This document shows, piece after piece, positions 22,700-33,479 of a stretch of DNA of 64,000 nucleotides. Source of the stretch: Gerris lacustris (lineage: Eukaryota; Arthropoda; Insecta; Hemiptera; Gerridae). The stretch is from NCBI GenBank assembly GCA_951217055.1, contig OX578278.1:37917115-37981114 (forward strand), read 5' to 3'. Under the pieces are notes generated by a model. That model saw nothing but the letters and a program-made list of their open reading frames with translations, had not been told where the DNA came from and did no database searches. Both the position numbers and the translations under genes were made by a program. The stretch's first letter is position 1. Every line of letters starts with the position of its first letter.

Positions 22700-23455
22700 C
22701 ATATACAATGACTATATTACTAACTCTATGACGCTTTACTTAACCTTAACTCTGACATTATGAATATGCTCTGGCAATATGCTTTGTGCAATTTGTTATC
22801 TTCCAAACGTAGGGGGTTCTATTGTAAAAACTTGGGTAACACCGATTTAATTTTAAATTCAGTTGTAATAATGATAAGTTATCCTCGCGAACTCACATCA
22901 CCTCAAAAAGAAGAAGAAGTGAAAAAATAAAAAGCTCAAAAGGATTATTGGAATTTTATGAGGATTTTATATAGCACAAGGTAAGATTAGCAGAATACAA
23001 TCAAGTCCGGTTTTTTATATTATATAATTTAAAGGCTAGTAGATATAAAGTACGGTATCTAAATCCAAAATCCATTAGGACAAAGTTGTATGCTGGTGGG
23101 TTGAACTAAATCATTAAGGATTTCTACCATGAAATATTCTAATGTCCTGCTTCTCCCTTAAGTTTTCATAATGACCACCAGGACTCGGTTCTTATCTCTT
23201 TTGTTAGTTATAATGAACTTAAATGCTTACACCACTATAATCTCAAGTTTTAAGCGCCACTTTTCACACTTTTTGTGCTATGTCTTTGTAAATCTTGTTA
23301 TTTATATTAGCTTAATCACATAATAAACAAAAATATATATACTTTTCCCCTTAAACATTATGCAGTGTATTATATATATCGAATGAAAAGAATTCAATAA
23401 AAAATATATTTATTGTAAATAATAATAACTGCCTTTGAATTTGAATAGAATCAAA
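22700..23455. other. AT-rich non-coding stretch
   Basis: No gene or named repeat is recognised. Confidence 0.4.
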
Positions 23456-23458
23456 ACC

Positions 23459-23459
<1 letters not shown>

Positions 23460-23545
<86 letters not shown>
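23460..23545. repeat. (TA)n microsatellite
   Basis: About 86 bp of pure AT dinucleotide. Confidence 0.97.
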
Positions 23546-23548
<3 letters not shown>

Positions 23549-23549
23549 G

Positions 23550-25620
23550 ACAAGTACAGGAAAACAAAGAAATTTCTCTATTTATTCTCTATTATATAAA
23601 AAAGGGAAATAAGTTATACCCTAATTACTGTAATTTTATTACACTTATGGGTTCTAGATTATAATTTCCTTGTTCAATTATTCACTAAGTCAACCTTATC
23701 GATAACTGTTGTGAACAAACAATAGAAATAAGTTAGGTTTTTTTTGTCATAAACCCAAAGCAATGAGTTGGGAAGCAGGTGATAAAAAACCAAAACTATA
23801 TGCAGGTAGAATCAGGTAGTGATAGAGTTGAGCAGGTGATATCGATGTATGCAGGTGACATACTCGGTACTGTGGTCTTACACTGCCAGGTGTCAACTTT
23901 GTCACTCTACATCCTTTAAACCATCTATGTGAAATATTAAAATACTGCCACCGTGAGAAGGTACCTGTGTGAGAAAAACCTGATTTTTTTGTTTTCAGAT
24001 AAGAGTTTTCTCACAACCTGTAAAAACCTTTTTCTTTTCAAAAACTGAAATTGACCTATTCTTTTTTCTTTTCCTTAGTAATATTTTTGTGGTACAAAAG
24101 TCAAGATTTGTGGGTTAGTAAGTTATTTTGTGAAAGTACATGTGATATATCACTGTACGAAGTATCAATTCTTATTTATATGAAATGGTTTTTATGCCTC
24201 TATTTTAATTTATGATTTATTATTTTCTGTGTTTTATTCTGAGTCAAAGCAGGTAGTGGACGTGCGAGTCGGGTGTATCACCACGACACTCAATTTTGTA
24301 TGAATACAAATTATTATTTGTTTATTTTATGGCTATTTGAAAATTTCAAATACAAAGAAACTAAATGACACAAATGATGATTTAATGTGTTAATAGGATT
24401 GATTATTTCAGCATCATTTATTTAATAAAATATTTTATATTCTTAATCATCTGATATTTTTTTAAAAGTAACATTAAATTATATAGTTGCATTATATACA
24501 TAAAGTACATCAACTTATATAAATACTACAAACGGCTATAACATTTTTAACTAGGAAATATTAAGAAATATGTTCTATATAAAAGTTGTAGAACTTTAGG
24601 CGTTGTTTAATGAATCAAGAAGAAAAAAAATTATTTCTCCCTTCAAAGGGTCAATATATGATGAACGTGGTTTCTTCTAGACACTCAATTTTTATTGTTT
24701 TTCTGAAAAGTTCACTAAAAAGCGTGAAACAAAAAATATTAATTACATTTTTGTATATCTTTCATAGTTTAAGCAGAAATAGCCTTTAAAGTTCACTACT
24801 TTAGTATGCGGTTTCTACAAGAAAAAGTAATGTACCATCAAGTTATTTTATTTTAATATTTTTAAATGTAATAGCTAGCTAATGAAGGTATTTTAGAATC
24901 TTTTGCGAATAATTTAGATAGTCTAAACCCCTCGGTCTCAAAGTTTTTTTTAGAGAAAATATGTTTCATTTACTACTTTCCCCGCCATTTTTTTAAATTT
25001 AACTATATGTATTATAAATTGAATATTCGAAGAGATGGAAATCATAACTATTATTATTACTTGGAATTCATCCGTTGAACAACACAAGGATCTTCTATTC
25101 GATCCGTTGCGATGGAGTTTATTTTTATAATTATTTGTTTTTTCCCTTTGTCTTCAATAATATTTTATATGGTCTAAATTATCTAAAAATTTAAATGTAA
25201 TGTTTATTTACTCGTTTTTCATAAATTTTAAGTGTTCCTTGAAATGTATACTAACAAAACGCGTTATTACCCCCAGTATGTGCTGGTTATGCAGTCACTG
25301 CCTTAGATTATTGTATATTGTGTTGGATATATATTGTTGTTCATTGTACATAACATTAGATACTCTGTTTGACCAATAATCAAAGATAATATTTAGAACC
25401 CCCAATATATATCTACTTACGCCTCTGAAAATATTGAAATTATTTTTTAACCGTATTCAAAATCTATTAAAAACCTATTCACTCACGACTCAACCATTAA
25501 TTAGAGCGACAAATATCTTATGCTGATGTTAAAAAAATATAATATGTATATATTTGAATAGTAAGATTTGTTAGAAACAGCAAACATGCAAGGATAAGGG
25601 TTATACAACTCCAAAAAGTT
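23550..25620. other. AT-rich non-coding stretch
   Basis: No gene is recognised. 23770-23900 contains several loosely spaced GCAGGTGA/GCAGGTAG words, too irregular to call a tandem repeat. Confidence 0.4.
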
Positions 25621-25639
25621 TAGGCGGGCTCAATTTCCT

Positions 25640-25965
25640 TGGAGCAGGTGTTTACAACCTGTACCCTGACAATAAACAGGTAGTGATGGCTGAAAGAACT
25701 CGGAGGCTTATGATAGCAATGACCGTCTGCAATCAGTCGAGCGGTACGCTACGTGTGTACAGGAATTAGTCGTATAGGGGTTTAGTCAAGGAAAACAGTA
25801 GTATAGGGGAACAAGTGGCGCGGAGGTAGGCTAATATAAACACAGTGGCGCTGCCTTGTATTGTAAAGTCGAGCGGAAGAAGTAGAGGCGAGATATTGGC
25901 GGAGCTATGGTCTCTAGTCACAGAGACGGTCAGCTGTTACTTTACTTCCGAGACTCCTAGCGGAA
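25640..25965. other. GC-richer block of unknown nature
   Basis: About 325 bp noticeably richer in G and C than its surroundings, with many CpG, AGTGGCG and GGCGG words (AACAAGTGGCGCGGAGG, ACAGTGGCGCTGCC). No open frame over 60 codons lies in it. It could be a repeat, a decayed exon or a regulatory block. Confidence 0.35.
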
Positions 25966-26365
25966 CCTAACTAATGTCTTAACAGTTGACTGATTAACCT
26001 ACCTTCTGATAATTCCTTTCATCCTCCACACCTTTAATTCTAATAACATTTCTTCAAAACACCGTGAATTACACAGTCGTCTTTAGTATGGACTTCCTCA
26101 AGAAAATTACTACTTGAAAGAATAGCAGAAGAAGCGATGAAGCTTGAGTAAGCACTTGACTTAATGAGCTTAGGATGGCTGCAAGGCACGCGACTAAACA
26201 CATTACCTCTGCTCACCTTCACTTAGCACTTCTTACGTACAAATTATAATATTCATTGATGAAAGTGAAATTAATTTTGCAATTATTAATGAAATCTTAA
26301 TTCAACTAACATGCAATTATTATTTAGTTTCCGCCTTCACACACGAGTAGTATAGAAATAGAAGA

Positions 26366-26385
26366 TGGCTAAATTAATTTAGCCA
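26366..26385. repeat. Perfect 20-bp palindrome
   Basis: TGGCTAAATTAATTTAGCCA is exactly self-complementary. It may be the centre of a foldback element or a chance palindrome in AT-rich DNA. Confidence 0.85.
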
Positions 26386-27060
26386 ACTTGTTACTCGTAT
26401 TTATAACTTAATTTTGTCACAAATTCGTTTAATATGATATTATAGTATTGATGGATTGTGTTACAACGCCAACGAAGGGTTTTTTTTTGTAAGAGTAAAT
26501 TTTTAAACTTTTTTTAAAAAAGCCTTTTTTAGACGGGAGTAGATAGAAAGCTTGGGTTTGCGGCAAATATTTTTCTTTTTTTAAAACCTTTTCAAAAATG
26601 TATTAATTTATGGGGTGTCCCAATTTAAAATTCTAAAGTTGAATCCAATATGGCACCAATATGACGGAAAAAATGATTACCCACCAAAAAAGTAGTTTTT
26701 TATACATAAATGATAAAGATACCCGCCAACCGGAACTTAATATCTCAATTATAACCGGATATATTAAGCCGTTTCCGAACTTTTGGATCATCTTGTATGG
26801 ATAGAAAGTAAGTAAGTATAATGGCAATGGTTCGAAGCTAGATTCGATTCCCCACCGAGGAGAAGTTATTTAATTGTAAATTTTGATAACATTGTGGGTA
26901 CTGCGCTTATTATTTATCATGATAAGTGTGTTATGATAAATTATAAAAACTTTTTTACGACGGCACAATATGAAGATATATATTTTTTTTTTTTTCATAC
27001 CAAGAAAAACTAAATGTCAATCAAAAAAATCAATAAACAAAAGTTACTAAAATTAAAAAT
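26386..27060. other. AT-rich stretch, possibly with a dispersed repeat at 26610-26800
   Basis: GGGGTGTCCCAATTTAAAATTC at 26611 and AAACTTTTTTTAAAAAAG nearby look like repeat text, but no second copy is in the window. The 64-codon minus frame at 26633-26827 is hydrophobic and has no recognised domain. Confidence 0.3.
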
Positions 27061-27064
27061 ATTT

Positions 27065-27640
27065 GCACCAACCTTGAACTGGCGTTGCAAATGCATATCC
27101 GCCACAGACCACCCTCCTTAGTTGCTTTCCTCGGCGAAAGTCAAGCTTATTGCAAATGTCACCTTCTTTTTCTTTTGTTAACTTCTGTGGTAGGATCGAT
27201 CACAGGCATGTAAGCTGCTTTTGCCTTTACTCTGTCTTATGAGACCCATTTTTCGGATTTGTCCATTTTTATCTTCAGCACTTTTTCATTCGTAAGATTT
27301 CGTGTAGACCTTTGTAAGGGGACTGCAACATTTTCTTCACCGCATCTACCCACACAAACACATGAGTGCATGTCTTCAGTTCCGGCGAAATGTAAACCTT
27401 AGGCTTCCCCATGGTGTCTATTTTGAGCCGGTCGCATGTCAGCCATGCGATCTGTCAGTTTCTCAACAAATCCTTCATGCCGGTATTCTTAATTGGATGC
27501 CATGAAAAATTCACCGGGTAACCTGATAGAAGTTCCTTATGCCATCTCTGCAGCATTCGCTTTAAAATCTTCGCAAAGGTTCGTAGTCCTTGCAGAACTA
27601 CTACCTTGCAGAGCATCTGTCCAGCGTTGCATAGGGTGAT
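27065..27640 (-). pseudogene. Decayed Ty3/gypsy-type pol, integrase C-terminal region
   Basis: Minus-strand translation, with frameshifts and stops, yields landmarks in order: a DALQGSSSARTTNLCEDFKA-like segment, AAEMA-stop-GTSIRLPGEFF, FVEKLTDRMADMRPAQ, a TCTHVFV-type block with a following VWVDAVKKMLQSPY-type block, LTNEKVLKIKMDKSEKW, and a DRVKAKAAYMP block near the end. This is the integrase C-terminal order of Ty3/gypsy LTR retrotransposons: an 'AELVYG..LRLPGEFF' motif, a 'CTHVFVR.D' motif and a terminal 'S.DRLKPAY' motif. Several stops and frame changes show it is dead. No LTRs, reverse transcriptase or gag are visible nearby, so it is an isolated fragment. Confidence 0.88.
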
Positions 27641-27644
27641 ATTT

Positions 27645-29030
27645 TAATACTGTCATACACGTAATGTTTAATAATAATTAAAACACTGGATCAAGTAATT
27701 GTGTATTCTTATATGAGAAAGTTAGTCTAAATTGTCACGGACCGATTTTTATAATTGGCATAAGGTACATTAAAGATGCCCACTAGTGGTTGAAAGCTGG
27801 CTTCGTACTATTAATTTACTTTTCTATAGAAGATACGCCTTTCTATAATATCTTATTGAAGTTTCTCTACTGCAATTACATAGACTTTCGAGCTTCAAAT
27901 TAACTGTAAACTCAGTTAAACATCATGGTCGTGAAGATGGACGAATTGGAAGCGAAACGTCGTTGAGCAAAAGATTTCGGAAACTACACGAATGCACGAA
28001 TAGAATCAATATGATTTATTTTGTTACTCAAAAAAGATATTACGTTGTATTATATCCACAATATTATTATTTTTTTAAATATCAAGAACAGAGAAATCAT
28101 AGCATTAAACAAATTGTGATTTAAAGCGAAGTGAAACATTTATTTTAATGTAAATAAAAAGTTCGTTTAGACAATATTAATAATTTATGTAAAAATATAG
28201 CGTACAATGTTAAGAATGTAAATAAGAGAAACTTTACTTAAAATGTTAATGCGAAATAAAGTTATTGAGATTAATCTTGGAATGTTTTCTTTTTAATGCA
28301 TTTTTAAAGCATGTGTTCTTAGATCATGTAAATCTTAGAGGTAAAAAGGTTACATTTTATTTAAAACAGATTCCAAATGTAAATATTGGTTGATATATTA
28401 ATATTGAACTCATTTTGATTCCTTATTTAATATTCAAAGACTTATGATACATTCAACAATTTCAAAATTTAATCTAACTTAACACATTTATTATTTCATT
28501 TTTTTTATTAGTCGATGTAAATTATAAATAGATAGTATGTGACTTTAAAAATTTACATAAAAGGATAGTTGTGAATTTATTCTACTTTTTAAGATCATAT
28601 ATTGAAACTAAAGTACACTGAAAAATCTAGAGCAGTTATAAAAAACAGAATATAAAACGGTACGTTTGAGTGTTTTTTTTTGTTTTTGTTTTTTTAAACA
28701 AATGAAAATAATGGTATTGAATATTAAGTGTTTTAAACTTGCGGAATATGAATTTTTAAAATGTTTTAACATGAAATTATATTTTGTTTCCCCTTTTTTG
28801 TTAAGCTCTATTTTTTTTTTTTTTTTTTTTTTTTTTCGAAATGAGAGGATAAGCGTACTTGGTTTTCCAAACTTCTACGGGCTTAACAACAATTAAGCCA
28901 ACGTTCAGTTCTGAAATAAAAGTCCAGAAGTTCTGGTAACTGGTGAGCATATAATATGCCCTTTTACTTATAATTTATATTTATAAAATTAATGTAATTT
29001 TTTATTGCGTCCGAACCCACTGAAAGCATT
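27645..29030. other. AT-rich non-coding stretch
   Basis: No gene is recognised. A T26 run lies at 28811-28836. The 76-codon plus frame spanning it (28666-28896) is low-complexity and not believed. Confidence 0.4.
28811..28836 (-). repeat. Poly(T) tract, 26 nt
   Basis: An uninterrupted T run. It might be the poly(A) tail of a minus-strand retroposon, but no body is recognised. Confidence 0.95.
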
Positions 29031-29034
29031 GTGA

Positions 29035-29502
29035 TCATTTTGAAGAATAACAATTCTTTACGTCTCTGAATTCAAAAATCTGTTTGATAATAAGAACATT
29101 TTTGGTCACGTGTATGCTTGTCGTTCAACATTTTTGTAAACAACCAATATTAAAAAATCTCATTCGATTTTGACGAATTTAGATGGTAGGTCATAATTAG
29201 CCCATATTCATTTAAACTTTCTGCGCCCATTGCTTTCGATTCCAATTTTTTTAAATGCAAATTCACTTTATTATTAACACTTTTATTTTAAAGTACCTAC
29301 TTATCTGATTTTAAAGAAATTTGGATAGTTTGTTGAAAGTAGCTAACGGTTGATCCCACATATATATTTAACTGTCTATTCACATTTAGTATTGTATTAA
29401 AATAAATGTGACTCCACCGGGAATCGAAACAGATTCCAATATGATCTGACCATTCGTGCAATAATAAAACGAGAGGAAGTTATGCGCCACAAATTAGCAG
29501 AC
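29035..29502 (-). mobile_element. SINE-like family copy, diverged, with B box
   Basis: The plus strand has ACATTTTTGGTCACGTGTATGC, CAACCAATATTAAAAAATCTCATTCGATTTTG, TCTGCGCCCATTG and finally GAGAGGAAGTTATGCGCCAC...TTAGCAGAC, in the order seen at 14346-14720 and 62968-63500. Read on the minus strand, the head shows TGTGGCGCATAAC followed about 65 bp later by TTTCGATTCCCGGTGGAG, the second half of a tRNA-like head. This suggests the family is a tRNA-derived SINE transcribed from this end. Confidence 0.7.
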
Positions 29503-29504
29503 TA

Positions 29505-30635
29505 TTTTAAAAATTGTATTTCTTCAAATGTCGTCTTCTCTTAATATGAGAATATCATATTAACCTTATATTAAAAGGTTTTAATTAAATACGGCAAGAA
29601 ACATATGGTTACATAATTATTATAAATTTATTTATGTATTCTAGTAATGAGGAAATCAACGTTTAAGAAATAGACAAACTATTAAAAAAAAATTAAATTA
29701 TTCTTATGCATAAAAATAGGGAATGCATTGTTGTAAAATAGCTTCCTTTTTGTCATATTACAATACTAGTGAATATTTCTTTGTATAACGGGTTTAACCT
29801 TTTTTAAAAAAATATATGTATATATTCAAAGTGATTTTAAAATGATTTTTATGGTTTGGTAAAGGTTGAAGGGTGAAACTAATAAACTATGGTCAACAAT
29901 AAGTCATTATTATATGAACTGTTTATCAATATACACAAAGTTCTTTTTATTGTGAGAAGTATATTTCCTATTAAGTATGTCGCTGTATGATGCCATTAAA
30001 GAGATTGATGTATTAAACGACAAAGTTTATAGACCTAACACAAGGTTAACATAAAAGATTAATAATAATTATTTTTGAGGTTTTCTACTCACTTTTTAAT
30101 TTATTATTGAAATATTAAATGTCTTATTTTATTAACTAGGGAAGCATAAGTTAGGGGAGGTCATCATTATAAGGTTGATAGAATAGTTACTCCTCGTCAA
30201 AAACGTGGAGTTTTTACGTGGAGAGACCATTCTCTTAAACTTGTAGATATCAACTGGGAATTAAATAGAATGGAGGATATTAAGGATAAAGTTAAAATTT
30301 TGGGTTTACGAAGGTTTCGCAAAAAAATATTATTCCTTCTTCAAAGCACAAATAAAGAATGATTCTTTCTATAAACTATATAATAATCCTTGCTCTCAGT
30401 ACCTTATGTTGTAATTGTTTATTATAGGAGTTTTAGAGCTTAGACTTGATTTCGTGCTATTTCTGCAATAATGAACAGATTAAATTGTCAAAAAGTAGTA
30501 ATAAGATTGCGTTTACGACCCCTAAAAAGTGTATTTGCATTTATATTTTCTCATATCCCTAATATATATAGAGAAAAAGTATCGTGACAGCGTGTTGATA
30601 GATAGATAGCATGTTGATAAAACACTTAGGTTCCT
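29505..30635. other. AT-rich non-coding stretch
   Basis: No gene or named repeat is recognised. Confidence 0.4.
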
Positions 30636-30639
30636 TGAA

Positions 30640-30795
30640 TCTAAAAAATCGGTTTTAAAAAAGTTCTGTCTGTTCGTCTGCTGTTTGTCCATAGTCTCTC
30701 GTCTGTATCTTCTAGCCTGTGCAGACGCGTAAAGTCTAAACTACTTGGCTGATTACGAATAAATTTGGCATACACACGCTCAGAATAATCAAATC
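30640..30795 (+). repeat. Dispersed repeat segment (CTGTCTGTTCGTCTG...TTTGGCATACA)
   Basis: TTTTAAAAAAGTTCTGTCTG, ACGCGTAAAGTCTAAACTAC and ATAAATTTGGCATACAC match, in order, the reverse complement of 40710-40810. The phrase order (CTGTCTG run, 'actact-gg-ccgatt', 'aatttggcatac') is typical of arthropod retroposon 3' regions. Family unknown. Confidence 0.6.
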
Positions 30796-31375
30796 CAAAG
30801 GCGAAAATTCAAAATAATTTTTACTCTAAATTTGACGGTATTACCCCAGATTAAATGATGTTAATATTAGTCCAGGAGATAGCGTGCAAAAAAGAGTCTG
30901 ACTAACATCAAGCTAGAATTTTGTGTATAAGTAAATGTTTTGGTGCCTTTTCAGAATATATGGTCGGCTAAGTTCGTCTGCGGGACATAGCTTGGCAATA
31001 GGCATTTGAAAAAAACAAACCGGTGGAGAGCGTTCATGTCTCGCCCTTTCTGGTGGACAATGTGATTTTCATGCAATGCGATTTTATTATATCTTTTAAA
31101 CAAAACACTCATATTTCAAAGATTAATTCGTCCAATAATTTTCCCTAATTTGTCTAATAAGGTTCCCTAAGTTAATAAATATTCCTAAACATTTTATATT
31201 AAGCTTGTGGGATGCAAGGACATTTTACTTCTGTTGATTTGTGTAAAGAAATACTTTGGGAGTGAGATATGGAATTAAACTTATGTATTATTTATGTTGA
31301 AATACCTTATATATATATGTCTATTCAATAATAACTTTCCAGTAATAAATTTCAATAGAAATATCAACTAAATTA

Positions 31376-31600
31376 AAGCTTAAATTCGGGACAAGGTATC
31401 ATTAACGTCAGAGAAATTCATTCTCCTGCGTAGCTTAGTTGGTAGAGCGCTATACTGGAAATATAGAGGCCTGTGGTTCAAATCCCAGCGCTGGAGTGTA
31501 TTTTTCTCTGGTTGTTTCCCGTAGTTGTTAATAATTATAATTTGATTTAAATTAAAATTTAATCTTTCCGTAGTATGAATACTACCAAAATCGTAAAATA
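31376..31600 (+). mobile_element. tRNA-cored dispersed element, copy with the best tRNA-like region
   Basis: Modules in order: AAAGCTTAAATTCGGGACAA, CAGAGAAATTCATTCTCC, a 72-nt tRNA-like core, GGAGTGTATTTTTCTCTG, TTTCCCGTAGTTGTTAATAA, ATAATTTGATTTAAATTAAA and a TTTCCGTAGTATGAATACTACC end. The CAGAGAAA...CTCC and GGAG...TTTCTCTG modules flanking the core are inverted, so the tRNA acceptor stem is extended by an outer stem. The end module is the 50-bp TIR sequence of the element at 2387-2598, but no matching left TIR is present here. Confidence 0.8.
31424..31496 (+). tRNA. tRNA-like sequence, GGA anticodon position, probably not functional
   Basis: The acceptor TCCTGCG pairs with CGCTGGA (6 of 7 pairs, one T-T). 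The D stem is GCTT/GAGC with loop AGTTGGTA. The anticodon stem CTATA/TATAG is perfect around loop CTGGAAA (GGA at 31457-31459). The variable loop is AGGCC and the T loop is TTCAAAT. The T stem TGTGG/CCCAG fails at two pairs. GGA would be a serine anticodon, but genuine serine tRNAs carry a long variable arm and this one has 5 nt. Together with its place inside a dispersed element, this points to a tRNA-derived element head rather than a cellular tRNA gene. The A and B boxes look usable by Pol III. Confidence 0.6.
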
Positions 31601-31602
31601 GG

Positions 31603-31912
31603 AAACTAAATTAATTATTTAATTACTGAAGACTGTTTATTGTATTGTCATTAGGAAAGACATCATTTGAGAAGGTTTTAGCTTTCTAGGTAGTCGAGAA
31701 TAGGGTCAAACTTAGGTTTCAAGATTTGGAGACAAACAAAAAACGAACAAATTAATTAATTATTTAATTTTAGTTAATTAATTAAGTAATGACTGATTAT
31801 TGTATTGTAATCGAAAATACATAATCTGTGCAAGTTTCAGTTTTCTAAGTAGCCGAAAAGGTCTAATTTTGGTTTCAAGATTTAGAGACAAGTGAAGTTA
31901 AGTAGAAGGGTG
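31603..31912 (+). repeat. Two units of a satellite-like repeat
   Basis: Two units, each with ACTGattattGTATTGT, a CAAGTTTCAG/AGGTTTTAG block, TTTCTAGGTAGTCG (or TTTCTAAGTAGCCG) and GGTTTCAAGATTT(G/A)GAGACAA. They match the four units at 45060-45585. The array starts directly at the end of the tRNA-cored element. Confidence 0.8.
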
Positions 31913-31914
31913 TA

Positions 31915-32665
31915 AATTCCAGAGAAAAATCACAAAATGTGTGTTTGTACATTTTTTTTTTTAGTTAAATACTAAACACGTCCATTAAATAAATATAGAC
32001 GGGGCTGTATAAATGAATGAAAATGTATATGGGACTCTTTTTTTTTAGACACAGAAGCTCTGAGTTATTAAAATATAATATTTTGAAGCCAATCTGATTC
32101 TTTTGAAAACTTGTTATATTTTGTGATGTAGTTTTACCTGCTTAAAAGAATCAATGGATAATGGAGTGGAAGGAGGATTAAAAATATTTCCTTCTTTGGA
32201 GGTAATAACAAGAATTAGACACCATACTTAATATATAAATGCCCAATAAGATTTGAAACCAATTGCATTTAAAAGCTGAGTGCTGAAGTAGTGAGGAAAT
32301 ATCCAAACACCCTATCGATTTAACCATCTTTTCCTTATGTCTCAAATAATCTTCCAAGAATCTACCCGTACAGTCTTAGAGAGATCTAGTTGTAAATCAC
32401 GAAGCAAGTAACCATAAAGAACACGTTCTATCTACAATTAGTACTTAGGAAAAAAGTATTATAAAAAGCTAATTGCGCAAACGAAATCATTAGAGTTCAC
32501 ACCTTTCTAGAAGTGTAAAATAAACAGTTACCTGAAGAAGCTAATCTTTATTTAGTTAACTACTTTTAAGTCATTTATTTCAACTATAAACCTACATTGT
32601 TATGATTCAAGTTTTCTTATTTTTTTTCTGTTTGAAATTAGATTTTTTTTTTCTTTCAAATATTT
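31915..32665. other. AT-rich non-coding stretch
   Basis: No gene or named repeat is recognised. Confidence 0.4.
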
Positions 32666-32671
32666 TGTGTT

Positions 32672-32838
32672 ACAATATCGCTTCTCCAGTGGAACAATAT
32701 CGCTTCTTTGGTGGAACAATGTTGCTTCTCTAGTGGAACAACATCGCTCCTCTGGTGGAAATATATGACTTCTCCGGTAGAAACATATAGCTTCTCCGGT
32801 GAAATAATATCGCGTCTCTGGTGGAACAATATCTTTTA
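32672..32838 (+). repeat. 22-bp minisatellite, about 7.5 copies
   Basis: Units start at 32672, 32694, 32716, 32738, 32760, 32782, 32804 and 32826 (partial). The consensus is close to ACAATATCGCTTCTCTGGTGG plus A. Copies differ by 1 to 6 substitutions and no indels. Because 22 is not a multiple of 3, a single open frame passes through all three phases of the unit. The 97-codon minus-strand frame at 32600-32893 (PPETRYYFTGEAICFYRRSH-type repeats) is a consequence of this and not good evidence for a protein. Confidence 0.92.
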
Positions 32839-33239
32839 ACAAAGGGAATTTTTTATAAAAACGAAATTTTCTTTTCACGAGTATTGAAATCAACCATGCT
32901 AATATTATGATTTATAAGCAGAAAGAGAATATAACTTTTTTAAATATTTTAGTATTGCTATTATCGTTTTACATTAATCATATATTTGTTCTGCGTCCAA
33001 TATGTTTTAATATATGTTTTTCGTTTAAGTTCCGTTGTGTGAATCAAACATGTCCTACTAAACCGATAAATAGAATCCTGTCTTTAAGCCTAAATTTTAC
33101 AAGAAAATAATGAAACTAAGCAAGAAAATAAAGATCTAATATAAACTATGAGGAGCCACATCAGCTGTATCAGTAACGCGGGAATAGGTAAAATTTCTGT
33201 TTATTTGTTTTAGTTTCATCCGCTCGAATTATTAAAATT

Positions 33240-33470
33240 GCTAACGAGCTTCCCCGAGGTAAGGTAAGCATTATCATTTTGAGGATCAATTTTATTTTCA
33301 AAATTCCAAAACAGATATCCTTTTCAGATATCAGGGAACATTTTTGATTTCCTTTCTTTCTGTCTGTCGTACGACATTTTTGTGAACCAACACTTGTGAG
33401 ATTTGTGACCAAAATGACCTCAAATTTGATAACTACTTTGTTTAAACATAGTGGTCAAATTGGAGTTACA
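33240..33470 (-). mobile_element. SINE-like family 3' part
   Basis: It begins (plus strand) with a mutated 30-nt hairpin at 33240-33269 and continues AAAATTCCAAAACAGAT, CAGGGAACATTTTTGATTTCC, TCTGTCTGTCGTACGACATTTTTGTGAACCAAC. The order is as at 62972-63145. The distal half is missing. Confidence 0.75.
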
Positions 33471-33479
33471 TTACAAGCT

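Noticed and set aside
23770..23900. GCAGGTGA words as a regulatory cluster
   Set aside because: A handful of loosely spaced matches to a common short word, with no consistent spacing or flanking context.
26815..26865. tRNA-like sequence around GATTCGATTCCCC
   Set aside because: The A- and B-box-like words are only about 20 bp apart and no cloverleaf can be drawn.
31424..31496. Functional serine tRNA gene
   Set aside because: The T stem is broken, the variable arm is too short for serine, and the sequence lies in a dispersed element.
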